From MPNP01 sp963668325 (GTDB taxonomy: Bacteria > Pseudomonadota > Alphaproteobacteria > Rhodobacterales > Rhodobacteraceae), in contig OY764222.1 in assembly GCA_963668325.1 (NCBI GenBank), forward strand, positions 1,240,001 to 1,304,000: a stretch of DNA of 64,000 nt. The letters run 5' to 3'. Made by a program: the position numbers and the translations under genes. Position 1 is the first letter of the stretch. Each line of letters starts with the position of its first letter. The notes under the pieces were generated by a model. That model was not told where the DNA came from, did not search any database, and saw nothing but the letters and a program-made list of their open reading frames with translations. Of this stretch, positions 34,405-42,035 are shown one piece after another.

Positions 34405-35178
34405 ATGTCTGAGATTGAACTGCAGGAAGTTTCTCATGAATTTCCAACTCAAGAGGGACCTTTCCCAGTTCTTGATAAAATTAGTTTGAAAGTTCCTGAG
34501 GGAGCTTTTACTTCTGTCGTTGGACCTTCTGGATGCGGTAAATCGACACTTACCAGACTGATTTCGGGACTTATAAAACCAACTGAAGGCTCAATTAAAC
34601 TAGGTGGTACCGAAGTAACTGGTCCCAAACCAACGGTAGGCATGGCTTTTCAGAATCCTGTTATGCTTGAGTGGCGAAGTGTTGTAAAGAATATAACCTT
34701 GCCGCTTGAGATTGTTGCTCCTAAAATGCCAGCACAACAGAAGGAGGACCGGGCCAGGGAATTGTTGAAGCTGGTCTCCCTGGAAGGATACGAAGATAAC
34801 CGCCCTTCCGAATTGTCCGGTGGAATGCGTCAGCGTGTTTCATTATGTCGATCACTGGTCCATCGTCCTGAAGTTCTTATTCTGGATGAACCATTTGGGG
34901 CGTTGGATGCATTTACGCGTGAAGAATTATGGCAGATCATGCATTCTTTGCGAGCAGAAGAGAAAATAACCTGTCTTCTTATCACCCATGATCTAAGGGA
35001 ATCAGTCTTTCTTTCCGATGAAGTTATCGTGTTGTCGGATCGGCCCGCCAGAAATCAATATAGTACCAAAATAGATCTGGGCTCCAATCGATCCCTTGAT
35101 GATCTGTACACCCCGAAGACCACTGAGCTGCTTGCCGTCCTTCGACATCAGATTGAAGTCGCTCAGGGGAGGAAATGA
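34405..35178 (+). CDS. ABC transporter ATP-binding protein (NitT/TauT type)
   Basis: A 257-residue ATPase of the SsuB/TauB/NrtD group. Walker A is GPSGCGKSTLTRL, the Q loop is AFQNPVMLEWRSV, the signature is LSGGMRQRVSLCRSL, Walker B is VLILDEPFGALDAFT, and the switch is LLITHDLRESV. It follows the frameshifted binding-protein gene after a stem-loop and precedes the permease by 9 bases. Position between uraH and puuD suggests a purine-related or ureide substrate, but the family also imports sulfonates, nitrate and pyrimidine precursors, so this is inference. Confidence 0.9.
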   Translation: MSEIELQEVSHEFPTQEGPFPVLDKISLKVPEGAFTSVVGPSGCGKSTLTRLISGLIKPTEGSIKLGGTEVTGPKPTVGMAFQNPVMLEWRSVVKNITLPLEIVAPKMPAQQKEDRARELLKLVSLEGYEDNRPSELSGGMRQRVSLCRSLVHRPEVLILDEPFGALDAFTREELWQIMHSLRAEEKITCLLITHDLRESVFLSDEVIVLSDRPARNQYSTKIDLGSNRSLDDLYTPKTTELLAVLRHQIEVAQGRK

Positions 35179-35187
35179 GAACCAGCC

Positions 35188-35958
35188 ATGGAATTTAGAA
35201 ATAGCTTGATAAGAAAGGTTATCGTCCCTCTGTTGGCTATTGCCATATTCATTGTTATTTGGGAATGGATTGTCTGGATCAATGATTGGCCAAATTACAA
35301 AATGGCTTCACCTTCTGACCTTGGACCAGCTTTCTGGAAATACAGGGTCCTGTTTCTGGAATATGGTTGGGATACCTTTTGGAGAACCGTAGCGGGTTTG
35401 GGGCTTTCAGTTTTGGTCGGGACCATGCTGGGCATGGTTATGGGATTTTCTCGAATTATCCGGGAGGGTCTTTATCCCCTATTGGTAGGTTTCAACGCCA
35501 TTCCAAAAGCAACGGTTGTACCTGTCATTGCTTTGATACTTGTAGGTTTGGATGACCTGAACACAGTACTCATTGCCTTTCTAATTTCCTTTTTTCCAAT
35601 TGCCGTTTCTGTTTCCATCGGGTTGTCAACCCTAGAACCTGAATATCGGGACATTCTACGGTCGCTTGGTGCAAAGAAACTTACAATCTTTTGGAAAATA
35701 GCTCTCCCCAAGACCCTGCCAGAATTTTTTGGTGCCCTAAAAGTTGCTGTTACTCTTGCCTTCATTGGTACCAATCTGATGGAGATCGTTGAACCACATG
35801 GTAAGGGGTTGGGCCATCTATTTGACAGTGGTAAGATCAATGCAGATTACCCATTGATGTTCTCGGTTTTGATTGCCCTTGCCTTTTTGGGAATTGTTCT
35901 TTTTTATATCGTAGTAGCATTGGAAAGGATATTTGCTGGATGGGCTGAAAGAGAGTGA
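35188..35958 (+). CDS. ABC transporter permease (NitT/TauT type)
   Basis: A 256-residue permease with about six membrane helices. The N-terminal helix is VIVPLLAIAIFIVIWEWIVW. The EAA-type cytoplasmic loop is EPEYRDILRSLGAKKLTIFWKIALPKTLPEFF. It belongs to the SsuC/TauC group. It forms the pore with the ATPase 9 bases upstream. No second permease is present, so the channel is presumably a homodimer. It ends about 140 bases before puuD, and the genes run in the same direction. Confidence 0.9.
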   Translation: MEFRNSLIRKVIVPLLAIAIFIVIWEWIVWINDWPNYKMASPSDLGPAFWKYRVLFLEYGWDTFWRTVAGLGLSVLVGTMLGMVMGFSRIIREGLYPLLVGFNAIPKATVVPVIALILVGLDDLNTVLIAFLISFFPIAVSVSIGLSTLEPEYRDILRSLGAKKLTIFWKIALPKTLPEFFGALKVAVTLAFIGTNLMEIVEPHGKGLGHLFDSGKINADYPLMFSVLIALAFLGIVLFYIVVALERIFAGWAERE

Positions 35959-36101
35959 TTCTACCACCAAAATATTAACCAGATCACCAGAATTTTTAAG
36001 AAATTAACTTTAAGATCTTTCTATGATTAAGAGAAAGTATGAGAGAAGTTATCATCGCCTGAACCAAAGAACTTAAAAAGGAATAAACGAAGGTAAATCC
36101 G

Positions 36102-37373
36102 ATGCTGGAAATTGCAATAATTTGGGATTGGTTAAATTTTGCCTTCAGATGGCTTCATGTCATTACGGCCATTGCCTGGATAGGTTCATCTTTCTACTTC
36201 ATTGCCCTTGATTTGGGTTTGCACAAGAAACCGGATCTCCCCGAAGGGGTTAGTGGTGAGGAATGGCAGGTTCACGGTGGTGGTTTTTATCATGTTCAAA
36301 AGTATCAGGTAGCTCCTCCTAACCTTCCTTCGCAGTTAACCTGGTTTAAATGGGAAAGTTATTCCACCTGGCTTAGTGGTTTTGCTTTAATGGCTATAAT
36401 GTATTGGTCAGGAGCAGAGCTATACCTGATTGATCGAACCAAGATGGATCTAGACCTCTGGCAGGCAGTCTTGATTTCAGGAGGGTCCCTGGCCATCGGC
36501 TGGGTATTTTATGATCTTCTTTGCAAATCTAGATTGGGACAACGTCCCATAACCCTGATGCTTCTGCTGTTCATCCTGTTGGTTGTGATGTCCTGGGGCT
36601 ATGACCAGATTTTTACCGGCAGGGCGGCTCTTCTCCACATCGGGGCATTCACCGCAACGATTATGACGGCCAATGTTTTCCTGATTATCATACCAAATCA
36701 AAAAATCGTGGTTGAAGATTTAAAGCAGGGAAAGGATCCAGACCCAGAGTTTGGGAGGATTGGGAAACTGAGATCAACCCATAACAATTATCTCACTCTT
36801 CCAGTCATCTTTTTAATGCTGTCCAATCACTATCCACTTGCTTTTGCCAGTGAGTACAACTGGGCCATTTGCTCCCTGATATTCCTGATGGGAGTTACCA
36901 TTCGCCATTATTTCAATACCTTACATGCCAGAAAGGGACACCCAAATTGGACATGGGCCATTACAGCGATAATTTTTATCGCGATAATGTGGCTATCAGC
37001 CTTAAAGCCTCCGATTGGAGAAAATAGCGAAATTTCTAGTCAAGTTACAGATGATGACCCCTCAAGCGGTGTAGAACTTGTGGGATTTGAAGAGGTCGAT
37101 GAAATAATCCAGATCAGGTGTGTAACCTGTCATAGTCAGCAACCAACCTGGGATCAAATACTTTGGGCTCCAAAAACAGTAATATTGGAGTCGGAACAAC
37201 AAATTCTTACCAACGCTGACAGAATTTTCCTACATTCAGTTATGACTACTTCTATGCCCCCGGCAAATGTAACGTTTATGACCACGGAGGAAAGGAAAAC
37301 CTTGATGCAATGGTACGCCCAGATACCGCAAACGTTCAAGTTACCCTTTTCACTGGACCAAACAGCCCAGTAA
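36102..37373 (+). CDS. puuD: Membrane urate oxidase PuuD with C-terminal cytochrome c
   Basis: A 423-residue inner-membrane protein. About eight or nine helices form the urate hydroxylase domain, starting FAFRWLHVITAIAWIGSSFY and containing GGGFYHVQKYQVAPPNLP and the TWFKWESYSTW motif. The C-terminal ~90 residues are a periplasmic cytochrome c domain with haem motif CVTCH and a candidate axial methionine in TTSMPP. PuuD oxidises urate to 5-hydroxyisourate and passes electrons to the respiratory chain, replacing soluble uricase. With uraH upstream this defines a urate-degrading locus. The length matches the fused form common in alphaproteobacteria. Confidence 0.93.
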   Translation: MLEIAIIWDWLNFAFRWLHVITAIAWIGSSFYFIALDLGLHKKPDLPEGVSGEEWQVHGGGFYHVQKYQVAPPNLPSQLTWFKWESYSTWLSGFALMAIMYWSGAELYLIDRTKMDLDLWQAVLISGGSLAIGWVFYDLLCKSRLGQRPITLMLLLFILLVVMSWGYDQIFTGRAALLHIGAFTATIMTANVFLIIIPNQKIVVEDLKQGKDPDPEFGRIGKLRSTHNNYLTLPVIFLMLSNHYPLAFASEYNWAICSLIFLMGVTIRHYFNTLHARKGHPNWTWAITAIIFIAIMWLSALKPPIGENSEISSQVTDDDPSSGVELVGFEEVDEIIQIRCVTCHSQQPTWDQILWAPKTVILESEQQILTNADRIFLHSVMTTSMPPANVTFMTTEERKTLMQWYAQIPQTFKLPFSLDQTAQ

Positions 37374-37520
37374 GGCTTAGGAGAATAAGCATAAATTTGG
37401 CTTGAATTTCAAAAGGCAAACATTAGCATACTGACTAAGTTCCAAGGTCAGTTTTTGTTTTACGTACCAATTGGCCGAACTTCACTATTTCAAGAAAAAT
37501 TACCAGAAGATGAATTAAAA

Positions 37521-38207
37521 ATGTCCCAATATCCATTTGAACCCCCGCAAAATACCACTTTGCCCATAGTAGGGTCTGAAGCCAGGTTTCCAGTCAATCG
37601 AGTTTACTGTGTTGGACGAAACTATGCTGCACATGCCATTGAAATGGGCCATGACCCGAATCGGGAAGCACCGTTTTTCTTCCAGAAAAATGTTAGTAAC
37701 CTTGATATGTCCGGGGAGTTTCCATACCCAGCTAAAACTTCCGACGTTCATCATGAAGTTGAGTTGGCAGTGCTGCTGAAATCAGGTGGGATGAACATTC
37801 CTGTCGACCAGGCACTGAATCATGTCTATGGTTATGCTCCCTCTCTTGACATGACCCGTCGTGATATTCAAGCCGAACAAAAGAAACTTGGGAGACCTTG
37901 GGAGATTAGCAAGGCATTTGAAAGATCTGCACCAATTGGTGCAGTGCATCCAGCAACAACAGTTGGTCATCTTTCGGAAGGAAGGATTTCACTGAAGGTC
38001 AATGGGAGTTTACGTCAGGATGGTGATTTGAATCAATTGATCTGGAAGGTACCAGAGTTGATTTCATATCTTTCCGAGTATTTCGAACTTGTGGGAGGTG
38101 ATGTCATTCTTACAGGCACCCCCTCAGGCGTTTCTTCTGTCCAGAGGGGCGATGTATTGGAAGTGAAGATTGACGGTTTGGATTCCTTGTCCACCAAAGT
38201 TATTTAA
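37521..38207 (+). CDS. Fumarylacetoacetate hydrolase-family protein
   Basis: A 228-residue member of the FAH superfamily, which cleaves C-C bonds of beta-diketo acids or acts as decarboxylase/hydratase using a divalent metal. Motifs are CVGRNYAAHAIEMG, the metal ligands HHEVELAVLL, GYAPSLDMTRRDIQ and ILTGTPSGVS. The sequence is close to fumarylpyruvate hydrolases by its N-terminus. ATG 37521 gives the usual MSxYxF start; an in-frame TTG at 37455 would add an unrelated 22 residues. It follows puuD in the same direction. A role in purine degradation is not established; association could be incidental. Confidence 0.85.
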   Translation: MSQYPFEPPQNTTLPIVGSEARFPVNRVYCVGRNYAAHAIEMGHDPNREAPFFFQKNVSNLDMSGEFPYPAKTSDVHHEVELAVLLKSGGMNIPVDQALNHVYGYAPSLDMTRRDIQAEQKKLGRPWEISKAFERSAPIGAVHPATTVGHLSEGRISLKVNGSLRQDGDLNQLIWKVPELISYLSEYFELVGGDVILTGTPSGVSSVQRGDVLEVKIDGLDSLSTKVI

Positions 38208-38355
38208 GACAAACCAGCATTACATTTGTCAGGGGGGATATCAACAATCCTCCTGATTTCCATTAATCCAGTTAATTTACCTGCTTTGGGACATAAGCCT
38301 ATGAAGCGGGATATAAACTGTGAAGCTAAATATTCCTTAGATTTTGCCTACCGAT

Positions 38356-39108
38356 TTATCGGTTAGCTGCATAATAGGAAAATTTTCGTTCCAAGGCGGC
38401 CAGAAATTCTGAAATAGTGAAAGCTAGAGCAAATAACACAATGAGTACGGCCCAAAAATGGCTCATTAGGAAATTGGCAGAATAAAGTTCAAACAAGGCA
38501 CCAAACCCAACCAGTGAGATTAGAAGCTGACCAATAATCACACCCTTTACAGCTCGAATGATGCCTATTCTCACGCCACCAATAATTTCGGGAAGTGCTG
38601 CCCAGAAATAGATTTTCACGAAGGCATCCATTGGCGAAGCACCAAAACAACGACCCATTTCAACGAGGGAGCGATTGATCTGCAGGACACCTGCCCGAGC
38701 GTTTAAAATAATTATCCAAATCGCGAACAAAGAGGTCGTGATGATAATGGATTTCAATCCAAAGCCAAAAAGGACCATCAAGACCGGAACCAAAGCGGTT
38801 AAAGGAGCACTCAGAAAAATATTGACCCAAGGAAGTAGAAGCTCGTCTAACAGGCGGTTTTTGCCCATCAGAATGCCGACAGGAATACCAATAACTATGG
38901 CAGCTACAACTCCGGTAGTGAATGCCTGGGCAGTTTCCTTTAAGGCCTTAAGAAAAGCGGGGGAGTCACCGATCTCATAGAGAGTAGCCAGAATCTCCGA
39001 GAGTGGTGGAATAAAAAAAGAGTACCCTGATTGCCCAACGAGTTCCCACAATATACCCCAAAGGATTAGGGAGGACATTCCGGGTAATCTGATTCCTTTT
39101 ATATACAT
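38356..39108 (-). CDS. ABC transporter permease 2 (NitT/TauT type)
   Basis: A 250-residue permease of the SsuC group with six predicted helices and an EAA loop around VEMGRCFGASPMDAFVKIYFWAALPEIIGG. It is the last gene of a four-gene minus-strand operon (binding protein, permease, ATPase, permease). It starts 9 bases after the ATPase stop. Convergent with the FAH gene. Two different permeases in one operon suggest a heterodimeric pore, unlike the single-permease system next door. Confidence 0.9.
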   Translation of the reverse strand: MYIKGIRLPGMSSLILWGILWELVGQSGYSFFIPPLSEILATLYEIGDSPAFLKALKETAQAFTTGVVAAIVIGIPVGILMGKNRLLDELLLPWVNIFLSAPLTALVPVLMVLFGFGLKSIIITTSLFAIWIIILNARAGVLQINRSLVEMGRCFGASPMDAFVKIYFWAALPEIIGGVRIGIIRAVKGVIIGQLLISLVGFGALFELYSANFLMSHFWAVLIVLFALAFTISEFLAALERKFSYYAANR

Positions 39109-39117
39109 GATTGCTAA

Positions 39118-39879
39118 TTATTCCACATAAGTACGCAGTGAATCCCAAATTCGATCCACTGTGTCTAAATACTCAGGATCCCTGCGAATATCGGCAACCC
39201 CTTTGGTCCGTAAATTCTTTGGTCGAAGAATTTCATGCACTCGACTTGGGCGTGGAAGCAGGATTGCTACCTGGTCAGAGACATAGACAGCTTCCTCAAT
39301 TGAATGGGTTACGAAAATAAAAGTCTTGTTTTCCTTTTCTACAAGACCAAGCAGATCTTCCTGAAATTTACGACGAGTTTGCTCATCCACCGCTGAAAAA
39401 GGTTCATCCATTAACAATACATCACTTTCAACAGCAAGGGCACGTGCTAAACCTACGCGCTGTCGCATACCACCAGACAATTCATGTGGAAAACTATTTT
39501 CGAATCCGACTAGCCCAACATTTTTGATGTGCTTTATTGCAATATCCTCTCGTTCAGATACCGCGACACCTCTGAGTTCTAGTCCAAAGGCTACATTTCG
39601 TAACACATCCGCCCATGGCAGCAGAGCAAAATCCTGAAACACAAACGCTCGATCAGGACCAGGGCCTGTAACCGGTTTACCATTAACTTCAACTTCACCC
39701 GAAGTGGGTTTGAGCAATCCGGAAATAATTTTCAGCAAAGTAGTTTTTCCGCAACCTGAAGGTCCCAGCAGAGAAGTAAGTTGACCTTTTGGAAACTCCA
39801 GAGAAAGGTCCCGTAGTGCCTCCACATTGCCTGGATATGTTTTGGAAATATTTCGTGCTGATACTGCGATATCCATCAT
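39118..39879 (-). CDS. ABC transporter ATP-binding protein (NitT/TauT type)
   Basis: A 253-residue ATPase: Walker A GPSGCGKTTLLKI, Q loop VFQDFALLPWADV, signature LSGGMRQRVGLARAL, Walker B VLLMDEPFSAVDEQT, switch FVTHSIEEAVYVSD. It sits between the two permease genes. The likely start is the first of two adjacent ATGs (MMDIAVSARNISKTYPG). Its substrate follows the neighbouring binding protein, which is unassigned. Confidence 0.9.
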   Translation of the reverse strand: MMDIAVSARNISKTYPGNVEALRDLSLEFPKGQLTSLLGPSGCGKTTLLKIISGLLKPTSGEVEVNGKPVTGPGPDRAFVFQDFALLPWADVLRNVAFGLELRGVAVSEREDIAIKHIKNVGLVGFENSFPHELSGGMRQRVGLARALAVESDVLLMDEPFSAVDEQTRRKFQEDLLGLVEKENKTFIFVTHSIEEAVYVSDQVAILLPRPSRVHEILRPKNLRTKGVADIRRDPEYLDTVDRIWDSLRTYVE

Positions 39880-39901
39880 ATTCCCTTATAGTAAAGTTGT
39901 T

Positions 39902-40660
39902 TCAATCAGATATGTAACCACGAACATTTCCCTTATAGAGGGTTCTTTCAATGATTTCCAAAACGTTTAGGAAACAAACGGCAAGAACAATTATTGAAAA
40001 GATCGCTGCGTACATACTTGGGTAGTCAGCAATGGAACGGCTGAAAGTGATGATATCGCCAACACCTGTGGGTGTTATTTTCAATTCGGCCAGGATCGCT
40101 CCAATGAAACCAGCAGATGTACCTAGTCGAAGGCCAGAAAAAATTATAGGTGATGCCGCTGGAATTATCACCTTGAGAATTATATCCCGGTCGGTACCTA
40201 GGAAAGAAGTTGCCATTTCCTTTAGATTTATTGGAGTATTACGTACCGCCCCGGCAGTATTTAGAACAATTACAGGCATGGCCATTATACAAACAACAAA
40301 GACCTTGGAGGTAAGTCCTATCCCATAAACCATCACAAGAAGTGGGATTAATGCTGCCAAGGGTGCTGCTTGCATGATAATGAAAATCGGCGAGACTAGC
40401 CAGTCAAACCAATTACTCAGGCCAATCCAAAGCCCCAGCCCAATTCCTAGAAAAGCAGAAATAATAAGTCCAACCACCAACGGTCGCAAGGTGTCTACAT
40501 AAGCCAATAGGAGAGTTCCATCAATGAGCATGGCAATTAGAGCATTCATCGATTCAAAGAATGTTGGAAAACCATAGCTGATTGGAATGAGACCAGCTAT
40601 CTCCCAAGTACCAAAAAAAATTGCTGCAGATAGCAGTTTTAGGCTTAATGATCTACTCAT
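39902..40660 (-). CDS. ABC transporter permease 1 (NitT/TauT type)
   Basis: A 252-residue permease with six predicted helices. The N-terminus LKLLSAAIFFGTWEIAGLIP is the first helix, and the EAA loop is NLKEMATSFLGTDRDIILKVIIPAASPIIFSG. It follows the binding-protein gene after a 61-base gap holding a long stem-loop. It shares the SsuC-type fold with the operon's other permease but they are clearly different sequences. Confidence 0.9.
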   Translation of the reverse strand: MSRSLSLKLLSAAIFFGTWEIAGLIPISYGFPTFFESMNALIAMLIDGTLLLAYVDTLRPLVVGLIISAFLGIGLGLWIGLSNWFDWLVSPIFIIMQAAPLAALIPLLVMVYGIGLTSKVFVVCIMAMPVIVLNTAGAVRNTPINLKEMATSFLGTDRDIILKVIIPAASPIIFSGLRLGTSAGFIGAILAELKITPTGVGDIITFSRSIADYPSMYAAIFSIIVLAVCFLNVLEIIERTLYKGNVRGYISD

Positions 40661-40672
40661 GGCATTTTAATG

Positions 40673-40712
40673 CAATCACGGTAGCATCTGAGACCAGATG
40701 AAACCGTGATTG
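40673..40712 (-). terminator. Bipartite stem-loop after binding-protein gene
   Basis: CAATCACGGT (40673-40682) pairs with ACCGTGATTG (40703-40712), and inside it CATCTG pairs with CAGATG around AGAC, giving a 16-bp stem with a small internal bulge. In the minus-strand transcript it begins 9 bases after the binding-protein stop. No U run follows, so an attenuator or 3' stabiliser is more likely than a full terminator. Confidence 0.75.
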
Positions 40713-40721
40713 ACTATTTCC

Positions 40722-41693
40722 TTATTTTAACGCTTCATCAAGTGGTGCCAGATACCAGAAATCTTCGATGTTCAATGTTGAGACATCGCCTTCCAGCTGT
40801 CCAGCTTGACTATACCACTCCATGTCGGCCATAGCTGCTTTTCGACCACCACCGTTCGCATCGTAAAGACCACCTGCTGCGGCTTCAGTATAGAAGTTGT
40901 CCAGATTGTCCAGGATTTCTTGGGGAAGCTGTCCAATTGGTCCGTCAGGATCGGTTTCTTGACTTATGACAGTAGGGTCGGCATTCATTTCTTGCCAAAC
41001 ACTTAAAAGAGCGTTTACAAAGATTTGTACCTGCTCCTCATTCTCCATGATCCAGTCAAGATTGGCAAATAAAGCTTCATCTGAAGCTTCTACATCAAAC
41101 ATGGGTAACACATTGAACTTATCACCATGTTGACGAACAACCTTGTTCTTGTTCGACAGATCAATAATTGTTGCGTCTGCCTGTCCAGCTACCAAAGCAA
41201 CTACGCGGTTTGCTGAACCAGGAACATAAGAACGATCACCGAATGTGATCCCAACCTTGTCTTCAATTACGTTGGCAATCGAATCGGTACCACCACCACG
41301 TGAGTGGAGCAGAATTGGTTCACCATCCAAGTCTTCAAGGGAACTATATTTCTTAGTTGTGACAGGGAAGAATTTTAGCTTGGAGAGTTGGAAAATGATA
41401 CGCAAAGGTGCTTTTGACCGTTGCATGGCTGCATATGGTGTCCCAAATCCAATATCCATCTGACCGCTTAAAACAGCCTGAATAGCCAATTCCTCGTCAG
41501 AGAAGGCAGTCCACTCGTAATCGAGGCCATTGGCCTTTGCCCTGTCTAGCGCTACGAAGAACGCCGCCAACTCATCGGATGGTGTCTCGGCGAGTGCGAT
41601 TTTGATTGTTTCTCCTTGTGCAGTTGTAACAGAAATCACAAACACGATAGGTAACATCACCATCTTGAGTACATAATTAAACATAATTTTCAT
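40722..41693 (-). CDS. ABC transporter substrate-binding protein (NMT1/SsuA-like)
   Basis: A 323-residue periplasmic binding protein. The signal peptide is MKIMFNYVLKMVMLPIVFVISVTTAQG with cleavage near the Gly-Glu junction. The mature protein reads IKIALAETPSDELAAFFVAL, followed by VLSGQMDIGFGTPYAAM and LHSRGGGTDSIANVIEDKVG, the usual type II fold for nitrate/sulfonate/taurine or pyrimidine-precursor systems. It is first in the operon. The substrate is not recognisable. The intergenic region upstream is about 340 bases, shared with putA's 3' end. Confidence 0.88.
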   Translation of the reverse strand: MKIMFNYVLKMVMLPIVFVISVTTAQGETIKIALAETPSDELAAFFVALDRAKANGLDYEWTAFSDEELAIQAVLSGQMDIGFGTPYAAMQRSKAPLRIIFQLSKLKFFPVTTKKYSSLEDLDGEPILLHSRGGGTDSIANVIEDKVGITFGDRSYVPGSANRVVALVAGQADATIIDLSNKNKVVRQHGDKFNVLPMFDVEASDEALFANLDWIMENEEQVQIFVNALLSVWQEMNADPTVISQETDPDGPIGQLPQEILDNLDNFYTEAAAGGLYDANGGGRKAAMADMEWYSQAGQLEGDVSTLNIEDFWYLAPLDEALK

Positions 41694-42035
41694 TATTTCT
41701 CTCCCTTAACAATTCTTATCAGTTCCCTGATGGGTTGAAGTCCAAAAAGGGTTCCTATGGTAGTTATTTATCAGGAGAAACCTACAAACCCAATAACAAC
41801 CATTTTACAGGAAGGCGAGTATTAAGGTATTCCCCCAATTGGGTATATCCATCAGCGGTATATTATTCAAGCAGGTTTATTTAGGTCAGTATTTAAACCA
41901 GCTATCTTGCCTTGCTCGTATAGCCAGAAGCCCTTTGAATAGGACAACAAACATGCCCTTTGTTTTATAGAATTAATCCCAAATCTATTAGTTTTCTAAC
42001 AATTCAAGTACTCCCAACCTGAAGTTGTAACAAAT
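41694..42035. other. Intergenic spacer between the ABC operon and putA
   Basis: About 340 AT-rich bases. It should carry the promoter of the minus-strand ABC operon and the 3' end of the putA transcript. I find no coding frame, repeat or convincing terminator. Confidence 0.4.
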
